This document shows positions 1-9,922 of a stretch of DNA of 55,094 nt, one piece after another. The translations under genes and the position numbers were made by a program. Numbering within the stretch: position 1 is the stretch's first letter; every line of letters starts with the position of its first letter. The notes under the pieces are model-generated. The model did not search any database. It was given only the letters and a program-made list of their open reading frames with translations, and was not told the DNA's origin. Source of the DNA: Cyanodermella asteris (taxonomy: Eukaryota > Ascomycota > Lecanoromycetes > Ostropales > Stictidaceae); assembly GCA_900618795.1 (NCBI GenBank), contig UYJD01000002.1, forward strand, positions 2,863,358 to 2,918,451. Reading direction: 5' to 3'.

Positions 1-374
1 ACACAGTCAACCAACCCGTGCCCGCGTTACATTTGTAGACCCTTAATTACTTAGGGGCGCGCTAACCTAAAACAGGCGAGTAATTTATATATAGTATACT
101 AAAACACCGAAAATACCGACCCACTCAGTTCGATAATCTACGACTAGGCACAAAGGTCCAAGCGGGTACTATCGAAATATGATGTGCACCAAAATTACAC
201 TGAGGCAACCCGTTGATCGCCCAATCGAGCTGTATCATGGACATGCCACATTTAGCAGGTGTCTTTGATGTCACATCGTAGGGCAGTCTTGTCGGAGTGG
301 CTGCTTGATTTATGCCACTCGATCAATGCTTTTTTCGTGCACCAACGGGGGTATCGCACCTCTACTCCATTACT
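1..374. other. left-edge non-coding stretch, 3' of YPP1
   Basis: I see no gene here. The stretch lies downstream of the YPP1 stop codon on the minus strand. It is more AT-rich at its left end (about positions 80-115) and should hold the YPP1 3' UTR. Short reading frames starting near 260-310 only overlap the 3' end of YPP1 on the other strand. Confidence 0.5.
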
Positions 375-3300
375 TCAATACCACAGACTATATCCCTGCC
401 CCAAGCATCCCCACGAACGTATCGGCCGCTTCTTTTCCAACTCGACCACCCACCACAGCGCCTCCTGCGCCTTGTCCAACTGTCCGCTCAATTCGTACGC
501 CCGCGCCAGCGCCAGCCAAACCTCGCTCTGATCCCATCCGGTACCGAGCTTCGACAGTGCGGACAGGAGATTAAAGGCTCGATCCCGTGCCGCGAGCCTG
601 TCGAGGGCTTCGGGAGATGTGGATGTTTTGCGTTGGGAATCGCCCTTCTTTTTGGTTGTGATGCCGTCGGGTGCACCGTTCAAGGTGACAGCGCCGTTAT
701 CTTGAGGCTGAGCTTGAGGACTGGTCTGCGATGAGTCCACGCCGGGAACAGATGCGAGCACGGGTTTAGAGGTTGACCTACTGGTCAGGCTCGCGGTCAA
801 GCTACCATCGGACACGGCGGGAGTGGTAGGCGATCCTTCTTCGATTGCATCGCCCGCGTATGTATCGAGAAGGATGTTTGCCAGACCCACGGTCGCGCCA
901 ACGTGATCCTGAAAGTGTGTCAACGCGCTCTCGTAGTTTTCTTTGGCCGACCGCGCGCCAGAGATGGCAAGCTCGAGATGGCCCCTCTCGGCCAACGCGT
1001 CTGCTTTCAGCTCCTCCACGCTCTTCGCGCCACCCCAGCCAGGCCTGGCGAACTCTTCCGCAGTGGCCTTGACCGATGCAATATCAGACTCGAGAGATCG
1101 AACTTGTTTGAGACTCTCGATACAGGCGCTCGCACAGTCGCTGTAAAGGCCCGCGCGTCTATATAGACCGGCAATGAATACCCAAATCTCGATCAGTAGT
1201 TCTTGTGCCCTTCGTCGTTCTTCGACATCAGAATAATGGACCGACAAGCACTGCACGATCGATTTCGGGGGTTCTTGCGCCTCTGGAACTGACGAGAGCG
1301 TTTCGATGTCGAAATCCTTGGAAACGGCAAGCCCGACTTCACTTTGCAGATTGTTGCCGACTTGGACGGGAGATAGGTGAGGAGGTGCGGCAGTGACTGC
1401 GCTTTTGTTGACGCTATCGATCGAAAGCTTCGTCTCTCCTCCGTCTGTGGTAGGTTGGTCCTTGGTCGCCGTTCCCGGTCGATTTACAGATCTCTTGCTG
1501 GAGCGTTTTTGAAGTCGCTTCGAACCGGAACGGGACAATGAGCGTTGTGATCGACTCGTCATTGGTCGTGCAGCATCATTCTTCTCGTTCGGAATATGGA
1601 GAGTCGGTGCTTGGTGTGCAGACGAGTCTGAAAACCGTCTCTGGGATTTCGATACGGCTGCATTCGTTCCAACTTGAGAGGTGCGCTCATGTCTTCCACG
1701 GCCAAAGACACTGCCTCGCAAGCTAAGAGTACGGCCTGGAGTGTTGTTTGGCGCAGCCAACTGCTCCGGCGACTTGACTTCCTCCTTTGGCTTCTTGTAC
1801 ATCTGCCCGTAGAGCGTCAGGAGCGTCATCGAGTCGTTGACAGCTGCTTCTGGGCCTTCGAGTAGCTCTTTGAGAGCTATTCGTGACATCCTCAGTGAGA
1901 GCATACTTCGTTTCTCTGCTGTCTCGAGAGTTGAGGAGCTCTGTGAAGGACCGAGCCGTTTGGCAAGGACTTCGAGACCCTCATCACATGAGTCGGCCGC
2001 ATTGTCGTAGTCCTGCCTTGAAGACAACAACAAGGTCAGCAAGTGCCAGCAACGCACGGTCGAGGTGGTGGCGCGAATCGGAACCGGTGCTGCGTCCGGC
2101 CCGGTAGCTTCGAAATCCGGTCCACTCGTCGTTGACTGGAGTAAAGCTTGCTTGACAGCAGCTACTGCGCCCTTGGTCTCCCTAGATTCCGCAGCGATGA
2201 GCGAAAGAGCATACAACGCTTCGAGGTTCGTTTCGTTTCCGGGACTGCCTCGCAGAGACTTTTTGAGGTATGCAAGCGAAGTCTGCTGCAAGTCTGATCG
2301 CTTTGCCGGCTCGTATGTCAGGTATGACCATCTTGCGTAACTGATACCTATCGCTCGGTGCGCAAGCGATGCTGTCCGGCTGTGAATAGACACGTGGATA
2401 CTGCTCTGGGCCAGTTTCTCCGCATCGGCTTGTCCTGGGCTCCTTGGAGACGCTGGACTTCGCAGAGATGTGTCCTCATCCAGCATCTGTCGCAACATTG
2501 TTGATAGCTCCTGAGCTCGAATGGCTTCCCTGCGCTCACCAAAAGCGCAGAGCATCTCCACGCCAGCAGCGACAGCCCCAACATAGACATCATCGCTGTC
2601 GACACCAGGCTCAGACTCACCTGACTTCTCTATACGTGCCTTAGCCTTCGTACCAATGGTGACGTAGGAGTTCAATGCCTTCACTGCCAGCTCGATTTCG
2701 CCAAGAGAGGCGTGTACGGTTGAGAGATGTCGCAAAATGGTCATGGAGTGGAAAGTCCTCGTAGCGCCGCGGTATAGAATGTCGAGTACTCGTTTTGACA
2801 TGGCCCGTTTGTCCCCATGCGGTACATCTTCTATGTTCCAAGCAGGACCAACGAATACTGCCCAGTTTGCCATCACCATGTTCGCCCACTCATCAACCTC
2901 GCCATTGTACTGGTGCGCCTCCGGAAACGATAGCCCCTTGATAAGCAGGCTGTCGTAGATTGATTCGACCCTTTGTATCTCCGTACAAAGTTCGAGTCGC
3001 GAAGGGGTTGCCACATCTCCCACGTGGGTGTTGCTATAGGCAGTATGACCACTGCAGAACCGGTATGCGAGCGTGGTAAGGAGTCTGTAGTATGATATCC
3101 ACGTCTCTCTTCTGGAGTGCTCGTCCTCGAGAGCAAATCCTCCCCCAGATAGTCCCGACCGCTGATGTTCCTCGGGACTCGTGCGCGCCCACGCGCGGAA
3201 TGCTTCGAGGGAGTCCATGAGATTGTCGCTTGATGCAGCTCCATACTCAGCAGCAGGTTCGGAAAGGCGAGCGTATCGATTCAAGAGTCTCTCCGCCCAC

Positions 3301-3866
3301 AGCTTGTGTTGTAATGATTCCTTTGCCGGCGATCGAGAGCTCACCACCCGAGCAGCAGTTTCCCGGTATATAGCCACCGCCTCTTCATTGCGACCTTTTG
3401 CCTCCAAACTTGCTCCACGAATGAACGCCGACTTGACGATGCAAACCTCGGTCCATTCCGACAGCTTTCCCCCTCGTTCACTAGCCATGGTAGACACAGC
3501 ATTGGGCGCAATGCATAATATGGCCGAGTCCCACTCGCCCTCGATCCAATGGAGCCATTGTATGGAAGTTCGCGCCTGAAAGACCTCTTCACTCGTAGCC
3601 TTCGATTCCTTGACCGAATTCAACACCGTCTCAACCGCCTCCCGTATTCCCGCAATCTTCTGTCCCCCTCTTGACGCGCTCCCAATCCTAGTTTCGAAAG
3701 CGGCATCGATGCGCGCAGCCGTGGTCAGGCAGTTCTTCCAGGGGGCATGCTTGTCGACCTTGCGGGCGAGCTCAGGAATCTCGGGCCAGCGAGCGTCGCA
3801 TCGTGCGCGGGACAGCTGGTCGATGTAGCGGCTGGCCTTTTCGGACAGGTTGTTCCTGTCGGCCAT
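375..3866 (-). CDS. YPP1: YPP1/TTC7-like TPR scaffold of the plasma-membrane PI4-kinase complex
   Basis: This is an intronless gene of 1163 residues counted from MADRNNLSEK. The frame is open 17 codons further upstream, but the ATG at 3866 gives the family-like N-terminus. The protein is helical and TPR-like throughout. The C-terminal part has the repeat around WLALARAYELSGQLDKAQEA and ends with WWVVELEKKRPIRSW, a tail typical of fungal 'cargo-transport protein Ypp1'. Known of the family: Ypp1/TTC7 joins Efr3 to Stt4 (PI4KIIIalpha) at the plasma membrane and supports PI4P synthesis and endocytosis. The middle (about residues 680-860) is Ser/Arg/Lys-rich and probably disordered, with a run like RSQRSLSRSGSKRLQKRSSK, which could be a phosphorylated or lipid-binding linker. 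The gene diverges from the GH81 gene across a 1.76-kb spacer. The family call is fairly firm; the exact last residues could differ if a small 3' intron exists. Confidence 0.85.
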   Translation of the reverse strand: MADRNNLSEKASRYIDQLSRARCDARWPEIPELARKVDKHAPWKNCLTTAARIDAAFETRIGSASRGGQKIAGIREAVETVLNSVKESKATSEEVFQARTSIQWLHWIEGEWDSAILCIAPNAVSTMASERGGKLSEWTEVCIVKSAFIRGASLEAKGRNEEAVAIYRETAARVVSSRSPAKESLQHKLWAERLLNRYARLSEPAAEYGAASSDNLMDSLEAFRAWARTSPEEHQRSGLSGGGFALEDEHSRRETWISYYRLLTTLAYRFCSGHTAYSNTHVGDVATPSRLELCTEIQRVESIYDSLLIKGLSFPEAHQYNGEVDEWANMVMANWAVFVGPAWNIEDVPHGDKRAMSKRVLDILYRGATRTFHSMTILRHLSTVHASLGEIELAVKALNSYVTIGTKAKARIEKSGESEPGVDSDDVYVGAVAAGVEMLCAFGERREAIRAQELSTMLRQMLDEDTSLRSPASPRSPGQADAEKLAQSSIHVSIHSRTASLAHRAIGISYARWSYLTYEPAKRSDLQQTSLAYLKKSLRGSPGNETNLEALYALSLIAAESRETKGAVAAVKQALLQSTTSGPDFEATGPDAAPVPIRATTSTVRCWHLLTLLLSSRQDYDNAADSCDEGLEVLAKRLGPSQSSSTLETAEKRSMLSLRMSRIALKELLEGPEAAVNDSMTLLTLYGQMYKKPKEEVKSPEQLAAPNNTPGRTLSLRGSVFGRGRHERTSQVGTNAAVSKSQRRFSDSSAHQAPTLHIPNEKNDAARPMTSRSQRSLSRSGSKRLQKRSSKRSVNRPGTATKDQPTTDGGETKLSIDSVNKSAVTAAPPHLSPVQVGNNLQSEVGLAVSKDFDIETLSSVPEAQEPPKSIVQCLSVHYSDVEERRRAQELLIEIWVFIAGLYRRAGLYSDCASACIESLKQVRSLESDIASVKATAEEFARPGWGGAKSVEELKADALAERGHLELAISGARSAKENYESALTHFQDHVGATVGLANILLDTYAGDAIEEGSPTTPAVSDGSLTASLTSRSTSKPVLASVPGVDSSQTSPQAQPQDNGAVTLNGAPDGITTKKKGDSQRKTSTSPEALDRLAARDRAFNLLSALSKLGTGWDQSEVWLALARAYELSGQLDKAQEALWWVVELEKKRPIRSWGCLGQGYSLWY

Positions 3867-5630
3867 GGTGCTGATGAGCCCTGTGTGGCAGCGTCCCCGT
3901 CTATACTCTCGACCCAATGCGGTTCAGATGTCTTAGCATGTTGGTGGTTGCTGGGGTGGCAGAATAGGAAATAAGGTATGACGACGGGTGTGGCTCAACA
4001 TTCAGCCTCTCGGTGGGGTCCGAAGCAGCTTCTGGCAAGGATTGTTCTTACCACCAGCACGACGCTTTACAATTGCTGGTTCTTGAGTCTGCACGGCAAT
4101 AGATGCAGGTCTCCAAGAAGGTTGTGAACTCGAGCTGCGTGGCTAGTTGCGAGTTTGACGGCATTTTGCCGACATATGCCCACCCGGCTGTGGACGGATT
4201 TGGCTCACTACACACAGGATCGACTTGCCACGCTACAAACAATCCTAGTCTATGAAATTCGCAATTCGAATCTCAATAGATGATGGCGCCCTAGCATCTG
4301 TGTCGCGCAAAACGTGCTGGAAGCCGACCCTGAAGCGGTCAAAATTCGTCGGGAACAAGACCCTCGCATGCAGCCCCAGGGGTCGACAAGAACCATTACT
4401 GACATGAGAATAGTCGAGAATCATCAAGTATATTCGAAACAGTAGGCCAAGACCAAAACAATGCCAGCAAATAAGCCGGAAGCGGTGGTTGATAACGCTC
4501 AAACGAAGCTTGGCTGAGTCAGCATCTGAGACAACTTCATTCCATCGTCTCCCCAACCATCTCCAACCTCAACACGTTTCGACGATATTGCGCGTCAGTT
4601 GCAATCTTGTCCTTGAATCAGCTTCATTCGCCACATTACTGGTCTCACTTCTGTCGCTGCTGTCCAACATTTCGCATTTGTCAATATTCCCGGCTGGCCA
4701 GGTCTCACTGATCAGGAACTCGATACCATGCTTGACCGGCCTCCTTGTACACTGCGGCTTGGTTGCTGGAGTGATCCAGTTTCTCCGTTCTCTGAGTCCG
4801 AACATAGTATCGCAGACCGCCTAATGTACCAGCATAGTCATGCTCCCGAAGGATCTCCTGTGTCTCATGCGCGGCCGGTATGGATTTGCGAACACCCTTT
4901 GAAAGACTGCGCACGTGGTCGTCCCTGGAATGCCGGATTCCCTTGTTGTACTGGATCATTCTGACATTTCCACGTGCGTTATATGTCATTTTCGGGCCCG
5001 AGTCGCACCAGTTCGGTCGAGCGCCCCTTGCTTGATTTACAATGTTGCGTTCTCTGAATTGTCCCATCAGACGCTTTATGTCGCATGTGAACTCCAACTT
5101 CGCTGAGGCATGTTGGAAGCTGGCAGCAGTCCAGAATTGGATTTGTTGCTGGTAGTTGTGTGGGCTTGGGATTGATGTTGCAGCCACAACCGCCCAACCG
5201 CCACCAGCATGCTTCAAACATCCACCGCACGCCAGCATTCCCAACGTCTCTCGCTGCCACTCGCTTTGCCTTGTCCCTCAACGCGAGAATGAGCTCGCGC
5301 CCGCGCCGGATTCGCGCCTGGATTGTCGGCTGTGCATCGTCAGCCTTTGTCCTGACGCCAGCCCTTCGCGAATACTCGCTACAATCCAGCCTCGTGGCAG
5401 GCTAGGGCTAGCAATGAGTGCCTCAAGCATCTGTCCTTACGAAGGCTGGCATATTCTCAGGGATGAGCTTATAATTCCAGGTCTGTCATTCAGTAAGTGC
5501 TCTTTTGTTGCAACTCATCTCACATCTTTGACGAACTTACGAAATATTCAACGACACTCGCTTGTGAATGTTAGCATATTGACGACTATCCTGATCTGTG
5601 ACACATTGATACTTGGCATTTCATCACATT
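3867..5630. other. 1.76-kb divergent intergenic region (YPP1 / GH81 promoters)
   Basis: The region lies between two divergent genes and must contain both promoters. It holds several chance open frames on both strands (the longest about 180 codons, minus strand, 4705-5244), none with recognisable domains or the C-biased third positions of the neighbours. No repeat, tRNA or element was seen. Its length fits a regulated promoter for the secreted glucanase. Confidence 0.45.
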
Positions 5631-8600
5631 ATGGCTCGACGGGCAAGTCGAGTTGCTCGCCAAGCTCTTGCAATCTCACTGGTTCTCCAAGCCGTCACAG
5701 CTGTTCCCTTCCGCCGTTATGCCAACTCGACAACCACCGACCAGGCTGTACAGCAGCAGGCACTCATTGGCACGAAGCCCTTCCAAGCACCCGTCACACT
5801 ATCGCCAGACTCACCCGAACCACGGACCGAACCATGCTCACACTCACTCTCCACCCTAATGGAACAAAGTCAAACGCCGGCCTCCTCGGAGCTGCAATAC
5901 GTTTCTCCTTCCCTAAGCATCACCGCAGAAGCTAGAGCTAGGACGACCACGACAACTTCGGCAAGCACCACTACTGGTACTAGCACCTCGACTAAGACTG
6001 TTACTATGCCCGGCGCCACAAGTCACACGCAGGGTGCCGCTTACACGACCACATTCACAATAGTGATCATGACACTGACAGAGACTGTTTGTCCTCAACG
6101 TTCACAAAATGTCCTCCTCTCCAGCTCTACTTCTCCTTCGGCAACTACCTCAAATTCTGTCCCTCCAAATCCTCTCCCACAAGGTGCCACAGCTACAATG
6201 CCAACATCGTCCCCAAGCACAGAGATCTCCCAACCAGCAGTAACCGACGCACAGCCAGCTCCTCAGATGAATTCGCATTCTCCCTCCGCGGGAATTTTGA
6301 CTCGATCACCATCTGGAGTGACAGTGGCCATCCCTTACGCTACACCCTCGACATTGAAGCCCATGAGCACTGCCGTATCAAATGGAGCCTTCAGGGATCA
6401 CAGCTCTGTTCAGACTGGACTCGAGACATCAGGAATCCAGACCTCCCAGCCTCTTCTGAGCTTTTCGAGCAGCGAGGCTGTCCCTTCAGCCACCGTCACC
6501 ACCTCATTGCTGACAAAAAGTGCAGTCTCACTTACGACTTTGGCCGCCAGCGCTTCTCACGCTGCTGCTGCCAATGGCTCTCTGGCTGGCGTTGACCCTT
6601 TCGTTGCCATCGCAACCAATGCGCCCCCGACTCAAGTCACTGCCACTGGAAACCACCCTGTGCCGACTGCGAACATTGTAGCCCCACAAGATGCTACTCT
6701 CCAAACGAACAAGTTCTACGCAAATCTATTCCTTGGAACTGGCGAGCAGAGCGTCTTCACCTTCCCGTACACCCTCAACTGGGTCAACGGCAATGGTCCC
6801 ACCAACAGCTATGGTATGGCTGTCCAGCATCTCAACGGTAACCAACGCGTCAGTGGCCCCGCCGTGCCTGGAATACCAAGCCAACCTGCCTCATACTACA
6901 CCAATGGGATCAATCTACAGCAGCTGGTGCTTGGTGCAAAGGAACTAGGCTCAGGCACTAAGATGACCGCGAACTCACTTGACACCTTCTCTGTCAATGC
7001 GAACCTTTACCCTTCCAGCCAGACTTCTTCCAGCAAAATCACCTTCCCCCTCGTTCAAGGGATGGGATTCACGACAGCTCTCTACACTTCTCTGCAACCT
7101 GAGATCAAGACCTCCAGCTCTTTCTCGAGCGTCACTTTTGCTGGATCCATCGGTACCGCATACAAATATCGAGCGAGCCTCAGCAATGGCGATAAATGGC
7201 TGATGTACGTTATCCCTGATGGCGCCATGGATTCCAGCGACTTCAAGCTTGCGACCACCAGTGCTCTTGAGGGTCCTGCAAATTGGTCTGGCACGATACA
7301 AGTCACCAAGAACCCGGGCGACACTAGCAAAGAAGGTCTTTTCGATGTATCTGCCGGCGTGTATGCTACTAGTGCTTCGCTCTCTGGCTCTGTCGATGGT
7401 AATAACGGTCAATACACTTTGTCATGGAATGTCACAGGTCAGAACCTGAACAATGGAGCCGTGCTTGGATATGCGCTACCGCACATGGTCCAGAGCTTTT
7501 CTGATAGCATGTCAAGCAGCGTACACAGTGATTTTCTCCTGCAAACAACCACAAAGGGCGTTGCAACAGCTGTCACTGGTAACAGTTGGTCAATGAGCGA
7601 GAACGACTTGCCTAGCAACATGACTTTTACTCCGTGGACTCCCGACAACGGCCCTGCGACTTCTTACAGCGCGGATGCTGTCAACGCGATTTATGCCGCT
7701 GCTCAAGTCGAGCTCAGCGAAGATATTGCGGCTCAGACGGACAGCAACAGCATGTACTACGCCGGAAAAGCCTTCTCCAAATTCGCAAGCATCTTGGTTG
7801 CCGTCAATGATATCTGTCAAGAACGCGACTTGGCACAGCAGGGTCTCGCCCGCCTGGAAGATGCATTGTCAAAGTTCATTGATAACCAGCAGCAGCACCC
7901 TCTCGTCTACGATTCGGTCTGGAAGGGAGTGGCTAGCTCAGCCAGCTACGGCGGTGGCTCGGGAGCGGATTTCGGCAACACATACTACAACGATCACCAC
8001 TTCCACTACGGCTACTTTCTGCACGCCGCCGCAGTCATTGCGCACCTCGATCCGAACTGGCTGAACACTGGCAGCAACAAGGATTGGGTCAATGCTTTGG
8101 CTCGCGACGTCAGCAACCCCAGCACGCAAGACAGCTACTTCCCCGTCTTCAGGTCCTTCGACTGGTTCCACGGCCACAGCTGGGCTCATGGCTTGTACGA
8201 GACCGCGGACGGCAAAGATCAGGAAAGCAGCAGCGAAGACGTCATGTTCAGTTACGGTCTCAAACTCTGGGGCATGGTCACTGGTGACAAGAGCATGGAA
8301 GCGCGCGGCAACCTGATGCTCGCGGTCCAAGCCCGCAGTCTGCAAAGCTACTACCTCCTCGAAGACGACAACAAGAACGAGCCCGCCAACTACATCGGCA
8401 ACAAAGTCGCCGGCATTGTAAGTTTTTCACTCAGCTACACCGCTTTCGTTGATTGTTTGTGCTAACTTTTGCAGCTCTTTGAGAACAAAGCAGACCACAC
8501 AACTTACTTCGGCACCAACATCGAATACATTCAAGGCATCCACATGGTTCCCCTGATCCCCGCCTCGGCCCTAACCCGCACCTCGACGTTCGTCAAGCAG

Positions 8601-8819
8601 GAATGGGACACGTTCTTTGCCGACGGTGCCACGGATCCGGCTAGTCAGGTTCAAGGTGGCTGGAAAGGGATCTTGTACGCGAACCTTGCGCTTTCGGACC
8701 CGAAGGCGAGCTACGACTTCTTCAGCAGCGACAGCTTTGACTCGGCTTGGCTGGATGGCGGTGCGAGCCGGACCTGGTATTTGGCTTTTGCTGCTGGGTT
8801 GGGTGGATCGCCAGCTTAA
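5631..8819 (+). CDS. secreted GH81 endo-1,3-beta-glucanase
   Basis: The gene has two exons, 5631-8417 and 8475-8819. The intron (8418-8474) starts GTAAGT, has a GCTAAC branch site and ends GCAG, giving 1043 residues. The start is the ATG at 5631; the open frame reaches a few codons upstream but without an ATG. Residues 1-25 form a signal peptide (hydrophobic core ALAISLVLQAV, likely cut after VTA). Residues about 26-320 are Ser/Thr/Pro-rich, a probable O-glycosylated stalk. The catalytic part starts near NKFYANLFLG and runs to the C-terminus. The motif DHHFHYGYF carries Asp788, and ESSSEDVM carries Glu865 and Glu869, the spacing of acidic residues known in GH81 enzymes. Known role: cleavage of beta-1,3-glucan in the wall, for example at septa during cell separation or in wall recycling. 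No GPI signal or second domain is seen at the C-terminus. Confidence 0.93.
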
Positions 8820-9922
8820 GGCGCTCACAGTCACCTTTTCGACACACTGAACTTCAAGTGCTGGAGCCACGTCTTTCGGCCTGCCGATATTTTGTCGACA
8901 ATTACCACGGACACCACACGTTATAGAGACTTGCGACCTTGGTGCGATCGCGAGATACACGGGAGGGCTTCGCGGCGCGCATAGCAAGGAGGTTTATTTC
9001 TTATACGATGACGTTTAATGACGACACGATACGATGAGAGCTTGAAGGACATCCACGGACGATGATAGATATGATAGATATGAAGATTACGCAGCAATGT
9101 ATATGCTTTCCATTTTCCCCAACTCCGATCCCACCGTCATATCGCTTCCTGTTGAATTCTTCTTTCGCAGACGAACCGTCTCCGCCCTCCATCTCCGAAG
9201 GCCTCGAGTCCATGGTATTCGGATATCTTGCCTCCACTTGTCATAATCGCAGCCTCGCGTTATTGGGAGATCCCCCTGGTACAGAGCCAGTGTGACTGCA
9301 GGGTGTCTAACGCTCCTCGCTGAATGGCTTGTCTCGCTCTCCGAGGTACAATCATCGTCTTGTGCCGGTGTTTTAGTCTCCGCTGCCACTCGCCGCGGGT
9401 TTGCTGTGAGTATGTTTTGATTGCCACCTGTGTGTTGGGATACCATCAAGTATACATAGCGCGTTTTCCAGCAAGGCTAGCGGAATATCGCATACCGCGA
9501 AAAGCGCCACTTTTGAAGCAGGTGACACAAGTAGGGAAGTGCGTGCGTGAGTTGTCCTGCATGCACGTGCGTGACATGGTGCATGGAGGTAGCCATCATG
9601 GCTGTATATGAAGCCTGAGCCATGGGAACTCCTGTTCGAGAAGGAGTAGCATGAAGAGCTCTTCCCGTCCGGCCCTGAGCAGAGGAGTCAGAAGCCCTTC
9701 GGACCAGGTAGATCAGACACCTTGATCAAGATGCAAGATGCATAAAGTACATGCAAACCCACAGAGATCACTTTGCAACAAAACAGATCACTAAGGATTC
9801 GATCCAAAACTCCAGTCAGGATAGCAGCTGAGCTAGCTATGCGTTTCATGCGTGTTTCTGGAAAGGCTCAGATCTCATCAGGACGGCCAGAATGCGGACG
9901 CGCAAATTGTCGATCAGCTGCA
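8820..9922. other. convergent intergenic region, GH81 / HET gene
   Basis: About 1.1 kb separates the 3' ends of the GH81 gene and the minus-strand HET gene. I see no supported gene. A short direct repeat lies at 9062-9083. Other short open frames (90-120 codons) have no domain and no coding-like codon bias. Confidence 0.4.
9062..9083. repeat. short tandem repeat (ATGATAGAT)2
   Basis: Two direct copies of ATGATAGAT are followed by ATGA, giving 22 bp of GATA-containing repeat in the GH81 3' flank. It is small and probably a chance microsatellite. Confidence 0.6.

Noticed and set aside
4705-5244. 179-codon minus-strand frame upstream of the GH81 gene
   Set aside because: No domain, no codon bias, and the composition looks like translated promoter DNA.
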